Assembly: GCA_002914805.1 (NCBI GenBank)
Contig: JXTB01000152.1
Location: forward strand, 763,446 to 827,445
Length of the DNA stretch: 64,000 nt
Direction of reading: 5' to 3'
DNA from: Parasponia andersonii
Taxonomy: Eukaryota; Streptophyta; Magnoliopsida; Rosales; Cannabaceae
How positions within the stretch are numbered: position 1 is the first letter of the stretch; each line of letters starts with the position of its first letter. Below the pieces are notes generated by a model. The model did not search any database, had not been told where the DNA came from, and worked only from the letters and a program-made list of their open reading frames with translations. Of the stretch, positions 45,520-56,572 are shown one piece after another. Made by a program: the position numbers and the translations under genes.

Positions 45520-46589
45520 CCACCACTATTTATAGCTACAAATAATGTAGCTATAGTGGGTTATAAGATTTTAGGAGAACGCGATTACTAAATTAAAATT
45601 TATTTAGATTTCAATTATTTGTATTTTTCAAACTTTTTACTAATCAATTTAAATGAAATTTGGGCAGTTTAACAATGGCTCCCAAATTTTAAAACATTGT
45701 TATGATCGCCTTATCTGGGATGAGAACTTGTTACCCTAGAGTAGAAACAAATCTGTCGCCATTATAGGTCTAATAAATTATGACTCCGAGCTACTTGTTC
45801 CCTTCTTTTTGTATTTTGTTTTCCTTTTCTCCTTCCGGCTTCTCCTTTTCTACCGTCTACTGTCATATTCTTCCTTCTCCGCCATCAACCTGCCTCCTCC
45901 TATCTCCTTTACCTCTCTTTAAGGTTTGATTTTAATTGTAATTTTCTCTTTTAAGCTTTAATGTTATTTTCATACTATTAATTGGCATAATCTCTTTTTT
46001 CTAGCTTTTTAATATGAAGATCCGCTGAACTCGAAATAATTTAATAAAATTAATTTTGAACTCAATTTTTCAAAGCAAGACTCCTGAAGTCCTATAATGT
46101 TAATTATGTTAGAAAAGAAAAATGTTTACATTAGTTTTTTCATAGTTAAGTTCTCATTTTTTTATTTGTGGTTTTAAGGTCATCGTTCTTATATTTTTGT
46201 TTTTCATTAATTCTTTTTAATTTTTTCTATCTTATAAAAATTGGAATGACAAAACATAAAGTTGGCAATATATAAACTAAAAAATTGGCAATTCATCTAC
46301 CTCCATTTGGAACCATAAAATTTTTTAACAATATATGTCTCATAAAATTAGAACAACAAATCATAAAGTTGGTAATATATGTCTCATAAAATTAGCAATA
46401 TATTCATATATCTATCTTATAGATATATTAATATTTGGATCAAAATAGATCTATATTGAAATCAATAAAAGTTTCCAATTTCTTACATTCATCTTAAACG
46501 AAAACGATAACCTGACCCTTTTTTTAATTAAATAATGATTTCTATTTGTTTTCAATTTTATCCTTGCTAAGATGAACACATTTTGGGCA
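45520..46589. other. Non-coding tract
   Basis: AT-rich with a CT-rich patch at about 45,800-45,930. A hairpin (CCACTATTTATAGCTAC with GTAGCTATAGTGG) lies at about 45,521-45,557. No gene is supported. Confidence 0.45.
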
Positions 46590-47200
46590 AGTGCTAATTA
46601 ATAGTAGTATTAGACTAAAAAGAGTAAAAAGGATTAATGTGAAACAAAAATCTAAGAATAAGAACTAAAAGTCATAAATAAAAGAATGAGGAGTTAGCCG
46701 TAAAAAAAATTAATAAAAACACTTTTTTTTTCTAACATAACTAATACTGGAGGGCATTAAGGGGTTTTACTCCAAAAAATTTTAGTTCAAAATTAATTTT
46801 ACTAATACATTTTAGGTATAACAGGGTTTTGAATTAAAAAAAAAAACCTTTTTTTTCTTTTGTACACATTATCCACAAAAGAGTAAAAGAGATTAATGTG
46901 AAACAAACACGATTTGAACAAGTACTAATTAACAGTATTATTTGACTAAAAAAAGTAAAAGAGATTAACATGAAACAAAAATTTAAGAATAAAAACTAAA
47001 AACCAAAAATAAAAAAACGAGGAGTTAACCATAAAAAAAATTAACAAAAATATTTTTTTTTTCTAACAAAACTAATATAGGAGGACATTAAGGGATTTTA
47101 CTCTAAAAAATTTTAGTTTAAAATTAATTTTACTAATTCGTTTTAGGTTTAACAGGGTTTTGTTTTAAAAAACCGTTTTCTTTTGTACACATTATGCACA
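46590..47200. repeat. Diverged ~331-bp tandem duplication
   Basis: GTGCTAATTAATAGTA at 46591 recurs as GTACTAATTAACAGTA at 46922. Similarity then runs through GAGGAGTTA, ACTAATA, GGAGGGCATTAAGGG and AACAGGGTTTTG to about 47,200. Many point differences indicate an old duplication. Confidence 0.85.
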
Positions 47201-47462
47201 TTTGGTTTCATTTAATACCAAATGAATGTAGCGTGGAAATATTTTGATGACAGTTTAATTTTATAAGGATATAAATAGTTGTTTTAATTCACTTCATCCG
47301 TCCAAATAACGCTGAATCGACTGATGAGAGTGTGGAGTTACAAAAAATGATGTTGCAACGGAGACAAAGAATATTGGACAATATCATGATGATTTGCTTT
47401 CAGATGGCCAAGGACAAAATTCAGACAACTTGTATGAGTTTTTGATTTTCTCTGAATTTGAA

Positions 47463-47690
47463 AATATTGAATAAGTGGATTAATAAGTTGTCCGATTTCC
47501 ATCTAAAATTATTGAAATTGGCATTTTCGAAAGGAAACAAGCTACATAGACAATACTACGATGCCAAGAAAGTGATATAATTGGGTTTACCGGTTAGGGA
47601 ACAAGTCAAATCATCCATGTTCGGGAAAGAAATTTTCTCAAAGACAACTGTCTAGTTTGCAGGAAGAAGCCTTGGTGGTTAAAAATAGGA
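47463..47690 (+). pseudogene. CACTA transposase (TNP2-like) fragment
   Basis: The frame from 47463 reads ILNKWINKLSDFHLKLLKLA, FSKGNKLHRQYYDAKKVI, a stop, then LGL. Plant TNP2/Transposase_21 proteins have a matching stretch (LNxWSNKSFDMLLxLLKDAFPEG, YYEAKKxIRxLGL). A later frame has CLVCRKKPWWLK, resembling the following Cys-motif. The upstream sequence (47,330-47,460) may belong to it too. Only about 75 residues are recognisable, with stops, so it is a relic and no intact element surrounds it. Confidence 0.55.
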
Positions 47691-47930
47691 AAGAAAATTC
47701 TAATATTCTTTATTATATTTTAGAACCTTTCAATTTGCACAATGTTTCTAGGTTCGTGGGAACATATACGTGTCATGGTTATTGACCCTTTAAGCAATAT
47801 ATGGTATTTTCACCATACAAGGTACTGACATGACACGCAATTATAGGAGGTTACAAGAGAATAGCTGACATAAGTATAAATGTAAAGGTACTGGTCAAAT
47901 AATAAGATTAATAAAGCACTAGTCAAATAG

Positions 47931-48122
47931 TCAAATGGATATTATATTTGAAATATTTTTATATTACTCCAACTTAAGGATATTAAAATTCATTCCGAGA
48001 AGTTTAATTTTGAGCATAAAAACTCAAGTCAAATAGTCAAATGGATATTATATTTGAAATATTTTTATATTACTCCAACTTAAGGATATTAAAATTCATT
48101 CCGAGAAGTTTAATTTTGAGCA
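47931..48122. repeat. Perfect 96-bp tandem duplication
   Basis: 47931-48026 and 48027-48122 appear identical by eye, starting AGTCAAATAGTCAAATGGAT. Lack of divergence suggests a very recent duplication or an assembly artefact. Confidence 0.93.
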
Positions 48123-49547
48123 TAAAAACTCAAGCTTCAATTGTTATTATCAAGGCCCTATACATAATTTGATCACAATTCGATCAATTTTTGAGTTTCA
48201 TTTACATTACCAGCAGCGTTTTAATAAACTCATAAATACCCAACGACACTATATACTCCCCATTGATATTTCCTTAATCAAATTTCACCTCTCTCTCTCT
48301 CGGTTAATCAAAACTCAAAGCTTTTTCCACAATTACATGCAATCTCCAAACCCAGTTAAATTCCCAATAAAAAAACGTCAAAAGCTGCATATTCATGAGC
48401 TAGCAGCCTAGCTAGCTAGCAAGGTAGCTGCAAGACACACAGTCCCAATTTTGCCATAACAGAGCCCATATATCATGGCTTGTTAGGATGGTCAATTTTG
48501 CCATAACAGAACCCATAACAGAACCCAATTTAATATTATCTTCTTGCTTAAAACATTCAATATTATCTTAGTTGTACACTTGAAAATTTTACTCGTATAT
48601 ATATATAGAGTGGTATTTTCAACTTCATTGTTTAATAAAACATTTAAGCTGGAGATTAGTTGTACTCTTTTCTTCTCTATTAATATTTGATAATTCTCCT
48701 TCAATTGATGATATTTAACTTCTTTGAAAGTACTATATTATTAAGATTAATATTCCGTGACAAGATCGCCTCATAACTAAGTTAGAATCATGATAGTTGA
48801 CAACTTGTATTCATAACAACTTATTAGGAAAACAAAAACGATTAAATAAGGACATGAAAATTTGAAAGTCAAACGTGTGCTTCACAATCCTTTCATTCTA
48901 TATAGAAGTTTTTCAAAAAATATATATATAATAATAATAAGAAAGAAATAAACATAAAGTTTTACTTGGAACATAAAATTTGAATGTACAGACTTATGGA
49001 TGACAATAATTAACAAATAATATTTAATTAATTCTTTGACATTTATAGACTTAAATATTTTGCCGAAGACCCCTAGTCCCTATAGCCGGCTCTGGTATCT
49101 AGACGTCGTTGGACAATGTCATATCGTGATTGCCTATTTTTATATGATAGTTTAAGCCTTAAGGTATGTTGCCAGATGAAATATAAATAATAAGTTGGTT
49201 GTATGAGATGATAATAAACAATAACTAATTTGTACGACTTTGGCTAAAAGGAACCACCCCCGTCAGTTTCTTTCATTCTCTCTGCCTATTAAGCATTCTC
49301 CTCATATGTATCTCTATTTATCTCTCATTTGTTAATTCCTCTCTTCCTTCCCCTCGTTCTTATTCTGTTGTTGTCCCCCTTTTTTTTCACAATATAGCAA
49401 GCACATCTTTTAGTGTTCCTGATATCAGAGATGATGATTTGTATGCCATATGAGGCTTTTAAGATATTTGTTACCTCCATCCTACAATGGGTCAAGCTAT
49501 CAATGCCTATTTCGATAACATATATGTGAATATATATATTTTATATA
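48123..49547. other. Non-coding AT-rich tract
   Basis: No gene. The 80-residue open frame at 48169-48411 has no recognisable content. A CCATAACAGA(A/G)CCCAT motif repeats at about 48,456, 48,502 and 48,513. A GC-richer patch at 49,065-49,110 (AGCCGGCTCTGG) looks like a transposon end but is not resolved. Confidence 0.45.
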
Positions 49548-49776
49548 AGTACTAATCTAGTAAATATTTTTTTTATACGTATTATTTTACCTAATTAAAA
49601 TTCTTCATGCATGTCTTTTTATGATAAAAATTAAAAAAAGAAGATATTAAATAATAAATATTTATTTTTATTATTTAATTTCTCAATCATCTAAATTATA
49701 GTAAATCCAATGGCTAAAAAAAGGAAACACCTATAAATAAGTAAAAAAAAAAAAAAAAACCTATTAAGAACCTTTA
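49548..49776. mobile_element. AT-rich foldback (MITE) unit C, TA-flanked
   Basis: It opens ACTAATCTAGTAAATATTTT, then TATTATTTTACCTAATTAAA (shared with unit A reversed), and closes ATAAATAAGTA followed by an A run and CCTATTAAGAACC. The last block is complementary to the start. Short TATATA stretches lie on both sides. Confidence 0.65.
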
Positions 49777-50025
49777 TATAGCACGGAATGAGTTTCCGTT
49801 CTAATCCAGGTCATATTGTCATACCTATTTAATATTGTAGTGTATATATATACATAAAGAGGAATTGATATGTTGTTATACTGTGAACACATTGCAAGTT
49901 TGCATCTAACCAAAGGTGATGTTTCCTATTCTTCTTTCGACAACCATTTTTTTTTTATTTAAAGAACTGTACAACGTAAACATATGCTGTGGTTTATATA
50001 AATTATATATATATATATATATATA

Positions 50026-50241
50026 GGGCACCATTTTTACCCATATATAAGTATTATTTTGGCCAATTAAAATTTATCATTTATATTTTTTTATATTAAA
50101 AAATAAAAGAAAAATAACATTAATGATGTACGTCTTTTTATATACATTATTATATCCATAAGATCGTCAATCCAATAATTAAAAAACATACCTGCACATA
50201 GGTTAAAAAAAAAAATACCTACCAGATTGAATTCACAAATC
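50026..50241. mobile_element. AT-rich foldback (MITE) unit D, embedded in (TA)n
   Basis: It lies between (TA)n tracts at about 50004-50025 and 50242-50260. It contains TATTATTTTGGCCAATTAAA, matching units A and C, GATGTACGTC, and AATCCAATAATTAAAAAACA, matching the AATCCAATGGCTAAAAAAAG of unit C. Confidence 0.65.
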
Positions 50242-50280
50242 ATATATATATATATATATATTTCTTGACATTCACATAGT

Positions 50281-51538
50281 GTTAAGAGCACTTATAAGAA
50301 ATGACCTTTTTTATGATCATTTTAAAAAATAGCCCCTTTTTACACCTATTTAATAAATAATAGTTTTATAATTTCATTTTGATAAATAACATTTTTTTAA
50401 TTGATCTATTTATTTTCTATAAAGTACATTTATTTTTTAAAAAATAAATTAATTTTAGAAATAGTAAATCAATTTTTTAAAAAATAAATAAATATTCAAA
50501 AATAAATCAATAAAACCAATATTTCAAAAAGTAAATCAACTTTTTTTAAAAAAAATAAATCAATTTCAAAAGATAAATCAATATAAGTTGATATACTAAA
50601 TATGAAAATAACTATTTTTTAAATAATTTTTAAAATTCGACTACTTTTTTAAAACGACTATTTTGTAATCTATGATCTACAATTCAGCCATTTGGCTAAA
50701 ATCCTTGGTGTTTATTATTTGGTACATTTTACTATGAGAGATATAGTCCATTGCTCTTACTGATCTCATTGGGCTTTTAATTTGGACTTAGTTGTTTTTG
50801 GGCCACAGTATTGTTTGGCAGTCAATGGGCATCTGGAATCGCGAATCCAATTGTACTAGTGTGCAGAGACGGACTCAGATAGGGGCCTGGTCTTATTACG
50901 TCATCAACGGCATCTTGAATTGGTAATCCAATCAGAAGGCTTCTTACAAAAAATCAGGCCCTAAGTCTAAAAATTGAAAAATCCCACATCGGGGGAACTT
51001 TCCGAAAAATTCCGGATTTATGTGTAAATATATCACTTTCAAAAGTTTATTTAGAAATGTAACACTTTTCAAAATTAGTTAAAAAATACCATCTTTTCTT
51101 CAAAATTTATACTTTTCAAAGGTACTATGAAGATAACCAGTCTTGTCACCTAGTAACTTATCTGATTACCTCATATCTAATCAATTTTGTATTTTTGAAA
51201 ATTATATTTTTCTAAATAAATTTGGGATTTAAGAAAAATTTTAAAATTTAGGGATTTTTAATTGTTTTGAAATTTTACAATATAAAATGAAATTTTCCCA
51301 TCATAGTAGTGTGCGGAGACGAACTCAGGCAGGGGCGAGCGGGGCAGGCACCCCACTCAACTTTTCTAAATTTCAGTTCTAGACCTAAAATTTAATTAAT
51401 TTTCTCAAAAAAAAAAAATCCCACATGACCCCACTCAATTTGTCTTCTATGTGCATTTGTTTGTACTCCCAATTTACTGTTCCTATTTGAAATTTAAGAT
51501 ATTTGGCATTTCTTTCTCAAAACCTTAAACTCTATTAG

Positions 51539-51582
<44 letters not shown>

Positions 51583-52725
51583 TCTAATTTAGGAGAGCCA
51601 AAATCACTCCTACAGTAGGTACAATTTTTAAACCGTCTCATCAAGATAAAATAGAAAGTCTATATAATACAAGGTGTATCCTAGTACACACAAGTCTGAT
51701 CTATTTATATTCATCTTCCACTTAAATTTCAAGTTCAACCCATGTTATTTATGTTAAACGGGGGATAAAAAGTGCTGGGTTGCACTAAATAGGAAAAAGA
51801 AAAAAGAAAAAAGAAAAAGAAAGGCACGATTTTGGACAATGAACAATGGGGGATGCAAAGAGACCAAAGTAGAATTTATTTTGATTTCGAAGCCAGTAAA
51901 TTTGTTGACTAAATTTTTTTCACTTTGTATCTTTTTGAGTTTTTGTTCAATTTCTTTTCACAAGTTCATTTTTTTGGGTCGTTTAATGATATTTTGTTTA
52001 AGTTTATGCTTTCTCAGTAAAATTTTAGGTGTAGATTTGGGTAAAGAAGTAGACTTGAACAATCAGATTTTATTCGTCCATAGTTTTAGATATTTGTTCC
52101 TACTTTGTGAGTCTGAATATAGATCAAGAAATTAAGAATTCTAATTAATTTTTAGATTTGGGAGGACTAGTATCAATACACAACTCAATTTTTAATTTTG
52201 AGAATTCAATTATGGTAAAACTTTCATAGTTCTAAAGTTGAATATCAATCAGAGTTGGAGAAATTAGACTATGAAGAAAGAATAAAAAGAAGAGAGAGGA
52301 GGGCTTCAGAAGTCTAGAGGATACAGAGAGATGAGCGATTTTTTTTTTTTTTTTTATAGTTTAGTTTTCATGTATTGTAATATATGGAATGAATTGTACA
52401 CTCAATTTTCTGATTATTACTCATTTTCATCGTATGGTTTAAAATTTTTTTCTACATATAGGAGTGATTTTGCACCTTCCATATTAGAATTTACGAACTA
52501 CGAGCGAGTTGAATACAAACTTATTCTCCCATCAAACCCTTTGGTTAGCTAACAATTTTTTTCTCACTTAATACTATAGATTCCCTAAATATTGTATTCT
52601 CGCTTAATCCTTAAATGCTTCCTTGTCTTTTCTTTGGTTTTATATGTACATACATTAATAAGTATTCTTAATGCCATAGCTCATATGAAATGGTGAGTCC
52701 TTATTTATGTCTTTTCACAAATATA
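50281..52725. other. Non-coding tract with repeated transposon-end-like sequences
   Basis: A run of AAATAAATCAA-like low-complexity sequence occupies about 50,400-50,600. A ~33-base sequence (ACTAGTGTGCAGAGACGGAC and on) at 50854 recurs at 51304, with features of plant hAT ends. A (TA)n tract fills 51541-51579. Open frames at 51839-52135 and 52331-52552 have no recognisable content. Confidence 0.45.
51541..51579. repeat. (TA)n microsatellite
   Basis: About 19 uninterrupted TA units; no foldback unit adjoins it. Confidence 0.9.
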
Positions 52726-53692
52726 CACTACTAAAAAAAAGACCAACGATGTCAATTGAACCGTACCATTTCCAAAAAAAATGATGTAATTGAACTCTCG
52801 CGTCTCATTGTTTAAAAATGACATAATTATAGGTTCTAATACGTCACTTATGTAATAAGTAATGTGATCGAGCCATATACTACGTCGTTTCTGCAGAATA
52901 TGACATAGTATATTATTTTATTTAATATTATGTCACTTTCTGCAAAAATAATGTGGCAAGGGGCTTATACTTGCCACGTCAACAATTTGCACCTATAAAA
53001 AATAATTCATCGCGTTTATCCATTTAAAATCATCAACTCAACCAAATTGTCCCCTAATCCTAATTAGAACAAACTCAAAATTTTCAATACTCTCTACTTA
53101 TTTTAAATTTTAGGTACTTCTCTCTCTTAATTAGTTCAATTTATTTTATTTGTAGGTCTTTAAAAATTTTTGTAATAGTCTTTTTTGATATTTCAGGTGT
53201 AGATTCTTAAGGTTTCCCACCATCTTCGATAATATTAGGGTGCAGAAAGATAAGCAAGGGAAGAGCAAAGCGACACTACAAGGGTTTGAGCAATGGATCA
53301 TAAAGTCGGTGATTCAATATTTTGCTCGTAGAGGTGATGTGATGCGTATCATTGGTCTCATCTACGAGGAGACTTATAGGATGCTCAAGATTTTTTAAAA
53401 TATTGTGATCTATACTGGCCAAGCATGCAGAGAAAAAGACAACACCTATCAAGTCGCTTGCTAGAAAAGTGACGTAATAAATATACATATCACGCTGCTT
53501 TCCAAGAGAGTTCCATGGTATCCCCTAAAAGTGATGTGGTAAGACCTTAATAACTGATAATTTGTAAGATATTTTGGCATACCATATCATTTTCTATATA
53601 AGTGATATGATAAGCTAGCATACCACGTTGCGACATGGTTTCTCTACCATGTTACCCTGTAAGTAACTTGGAAAATATTTTCTGTAATACTC
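52726..53692. mobile_element. Candidate non-autonomous CACTA-like element carrying an H4 fragment
   Basis: The left end CACTACTAAAAAAAAGACC is a classic CACTA end. The right end is degenerate (reverse complement GAGTATTACAGAAAATATTT). Sub-terminal sequences repeat a motif near TACCACRTCACTT in both orientations (for example ATACGTCACTTATGTAATAA on the left; CATACCATATCATTTTC and CATACCACGTTGCGAC on the right), as in CACTA sub-terminal arrays. I see no matching 3-bp target duplication, so the right boundary is uncertain. Confidence 0.5.
53225..53463 (+). pseudogene. Histone H4 gene fragment
   Basis: The + strand reads FARRGDVMRIIGLIYEETYR followed by MLKIF, a stop, NIVI and YTGQACREK. Histone H4, the 103-residue core nucleosome protein, has [30 protein letters not shown] and YTEHARRK at the same place. 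The 5' part (AAGAGCAAAGCGACAC and on) also resembles H4 codons for the GGAKRH region. An in-frame stop replaces the Leu after KIF. Short deletions remove about three codons before the LARR segment and the RDAV segment, and the C-terminus is absent. Coverage is about H4 residues 8-85. It lies inside the candidate CACTA-like element, suggesting gene capture. It cannot make a histone. Confidence 0.8.
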
Positions 53693-53984
53693 AGGGTATT
53701 TAAAATCAATCAAATAATTTTAATAATATTATTGTAATTTATTTATCAATTTTAAATATTACAATCACAATATTTAATAGTACTTTGTTACTAAATACTT
53801 AAATTTTTTGCTTTTTATATTATTATGTTTCTTCAAATTTTGTGTTTGACATAAAATCCCAGAACTGTCTTGCTTGTTTGGGTCCTTTTGGCATAATTGT
53901 ACATACTCCAAATCACACCCATGACATTATTCCCATTGACGCATTTTTTATCCATCTCCGATCCATTAGCCACAAAATATACAA
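53693..53984. other. Non-coding spacer
   Basis: AT-rich; nothing recognisable. Confidence 0.5.
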
Positions 53985-54144
53985 CATGTCGTTCCAATAG
54001 TCATAGAGCTTGTGATGCATGCTAATTTCTAGAATATTCTGTAATTTATTCGTCACGTTCTTCCAAAACCACAGAGCTTGTGGGTTATGCTAATTCTATT
54101 TTATAATTTATACATCATGTTCTTCCGAAACCATGGAGCTTGTA
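53985..54144. repeat. Minisatellite, ~62-70-bp unit, 2.5 copies
   Basis: CATGTCGTTCC..AGAGCTTGTG..ATGCTAATT recurs as CACGTTCTTCCAAAACCACA..GAGCTTGTGG and CATGTTCTTCCGAAACCATG..GAGCTTGTAG, starting at about 53,985, 54,055 and 54,115. Confidence 0.8.
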
Positions 54145-54226
54145 GGGGGCTCCTTAGGACAAATATTGTTGAGCTCATTTATAATTCATTTATTTATTTC
54201 TAGCTTAATTTATTTGTTTATTTATG

Positions 54227-54722
54227 AGTTTTTATTAAAAAAAAACCTCAAATTTTTCGTTATATCAAATAAAAATTTAATTTTCTCTTAATTTTAGTAA
54301 TAAAAACCTTCAATTTCTTGTTATCAAATAAAACATTTAGATTTTAAAATTTAATCAAATGTAACCCAAAAAAAATATTTAATCAACGAATATGTAATGT
54401 GATTAATTAAAAATTTTATTTTTTAAGTGTTCTACACTTTTGAATTATTGTTTAAAATTTATTTTAACAAAAAGTCAACAATTTTAATATGGAATGATAT
54501 AGTTTTTGCTCAATTGGGATGCTTGTCAATGTAAATATAGCTTCACATAATCACGCATGACAATATATATTAAGGAAAAATTGGCCGTTTGACTTATTTT
54601 GTTAGTTAATTTGATTTGATTTTAAAATCTAAAAATTTTATTTGATATAACTAAAAACTCAAGGTTTTTTTTTAACTAAAATTAGACAAAGATAAGATTT
54701 TTTTTTGTTATAATAAAAAGTC
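54227..54722. mobile_element. Foldback / long-TIR MITE adjoining a truncated LTR
   Basis: The left arm (about 54,227-54,366) and the reverse complement of the right arm (about 54,722-54,604) align over ~120-140 bases: GACTTTTTATTA-like ends, TAATTTTAGT..AAAACCTT and ATCAAATAAAA..TTTAGATTTTAAAAT. The arms enclose ~240 unrelated bases. No coding sequence; long arms with short core suggest a Mutator-like or foldback MITE. Confidence 0.6.
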
Positions 54723-54774
54723 CAGGGCTTTTTTCGATAACTACTTGCTTACTTATTGTATTATCCATGAATAT

Positions 54775-56313
54775 ATATCATCAGGATAGATTTCAATAAA
54801 CTTTCCAACTATATATAATTTATAAAAAATTGACTTATAACTAGAGAGATATAGTCTTTTAAAATGAGCACTACAAATCTGAAAATTTTTTGTAACTTTC
54901 AACATTTAGAATAAAATGTGGTAGCTACTTACTTTGTTTCATGGGGACTCTACAACCATGTTCTTGGCATTTTTAAGACTCTATTCTCTTATAGAAAATG
55001 TCCTCCAAGATTCACAATTTTTAGAATTATTTTGGAATTGTTATGAATTTTTGATGTCGAGATAATGCTAGATAATGTAATGAATGTGTCAAGTGTACAT
55101 AGACAGCGGGTTAGACATTATAGTAGGCATAATTTAATGTACCTAGTAAGTATTTGATGATCAAGTATAATTCTTGTTATAATTATAGGTATTTGTGGTA
55201 GCTAGCAAATTGATATTGGATTGGTTAGGCTAGCGAACAGGTAAGTAACATTTCATCTTTATTAGTGATTTTTGTTTTATCAAAGCTAATGTCTTTTATA
55301 TTCCTTTGTAATATTTATGATTCATTTTCAAGCGATTTGTTAATGAAATGAAAATTATTTTGATATAGTGATAGTTATCTCTTTTAAAAAAATATGGATC
55401 AAGCTTATGATTATTGTTATTGTTAAATCATATAAAAATTGTTACCTTTTAACAAATGTGAAAAGTATTGGTGACTTGCTTTATAATTGAATGTATTAAA
55501 ATTACTCTTCAGTGATTATGCATGTGAACCCAATACACAGGGGTTATATATAGATAGTATTAATCTAGCTATAGGGTTAAATATAGTAGATTCTTATCTG
55601 ACTACATGGATTACATGTAGTAGATTCAGACTCGATTACTAGGGTTATTTGTAGCAGATTCGGATCTAATCACAAGGGTTAAATGTGGCCATAATCGCCA
55701 AAATTATAAAGTAGAATTTGAAAGTGATAATGATTATTGAACAAGTTCGATACAATGAATTTTAAAACTTTCTACTTTATTAAATTGATTTTTAGTAAAT
55801 TTTATTTTCTTAATTTAAAAAGTATTAATTTTAAAGTTAAAGTTATTTTGTAAAATATTTACTAAATATTTCAAATCGTATATACTTGGTCTAACTAGTA
55901 GAGATTATTAGTTACTTATTAAACTGTTAAGCTCACGCTTTTATTCTTTAATATTTTTCAGATTCAGAGAATAGTCAATAAGTGGAACTCATATTTAATA
56001 GAGCGAGATCATTTAAGGACTCAAATTTTACTATTTAGAGTTATTGTATTGTTTACTTTCCATTTTGAGACATTGTTGGTTATTTGATATATACTGAATT
56101 ATTGTTATAGTTTTACTTTCTTTGTTATTATGGATTTAGCAAATTGTTATTGATAGTTTAGATTATTTGGTGTTTTGTTATGATGAGATATTTTGGGTGA
56201 TAATGGATCTATTCAAATTTTATTAACGATTGGATTCGAAGCCTTTCATGTCTATAAGGTTTATCCTTATAGGCAAATAGCAGTTACCATGTCCTTGGTC
56301 TTAGGGTATGACA
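54775..56313 (+). repeat. 5' LTR, truncated, of the old chromovirus
   Basis: Aligns with about 61,755-63,249 (AATAAACTTTCCAACT, TTCATGGGGACTCTAC, AAGCTCACGCTTTTATTCTT) and ends TTAGGGTATGACA. The first ~570 bases expected from the other LTR are missing. Confidence 0.85.
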
Positions 56314-56572
56314 ATTAAAGTATTATCAGAGATAAGTTATGACATTTTAAGATCTTGTCTAAGATTATGATTCATTTAAGTTATGATCTTTAGAACCTTC
56401 TTAAGATGTTGATTTTGTCTACCTTAAGTTATAATGATGATCTCTTCTAAGATTAAAGTAATAAGTATTGTTAAGATATTAGCTAGATAGTTGTAACCTT
56501 TCTAATATTTTGTTTATTATCTTGAATATCAAGTAACGTTGAAAAAATCTATTTTGTATTTGAAGGCTTGAA

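Noticed and set aside
45521..45557. CCACTAT..TAGTGG hairpin as a complete tiny CACTA element
   Set aside because: Only ~37 bases with no target duplication; treated as a simple hairpin.
49065..49110. AGCCGGCTCTGG patch as a hAT terminus
   Set aside because: No partner end or 8-bp duplication could be found.
51839..52135. 98-codon + strand open frame
   Set aside because: Phe/Leu-rich because of T-rich DNA; no motif, promoter or splice evidence.
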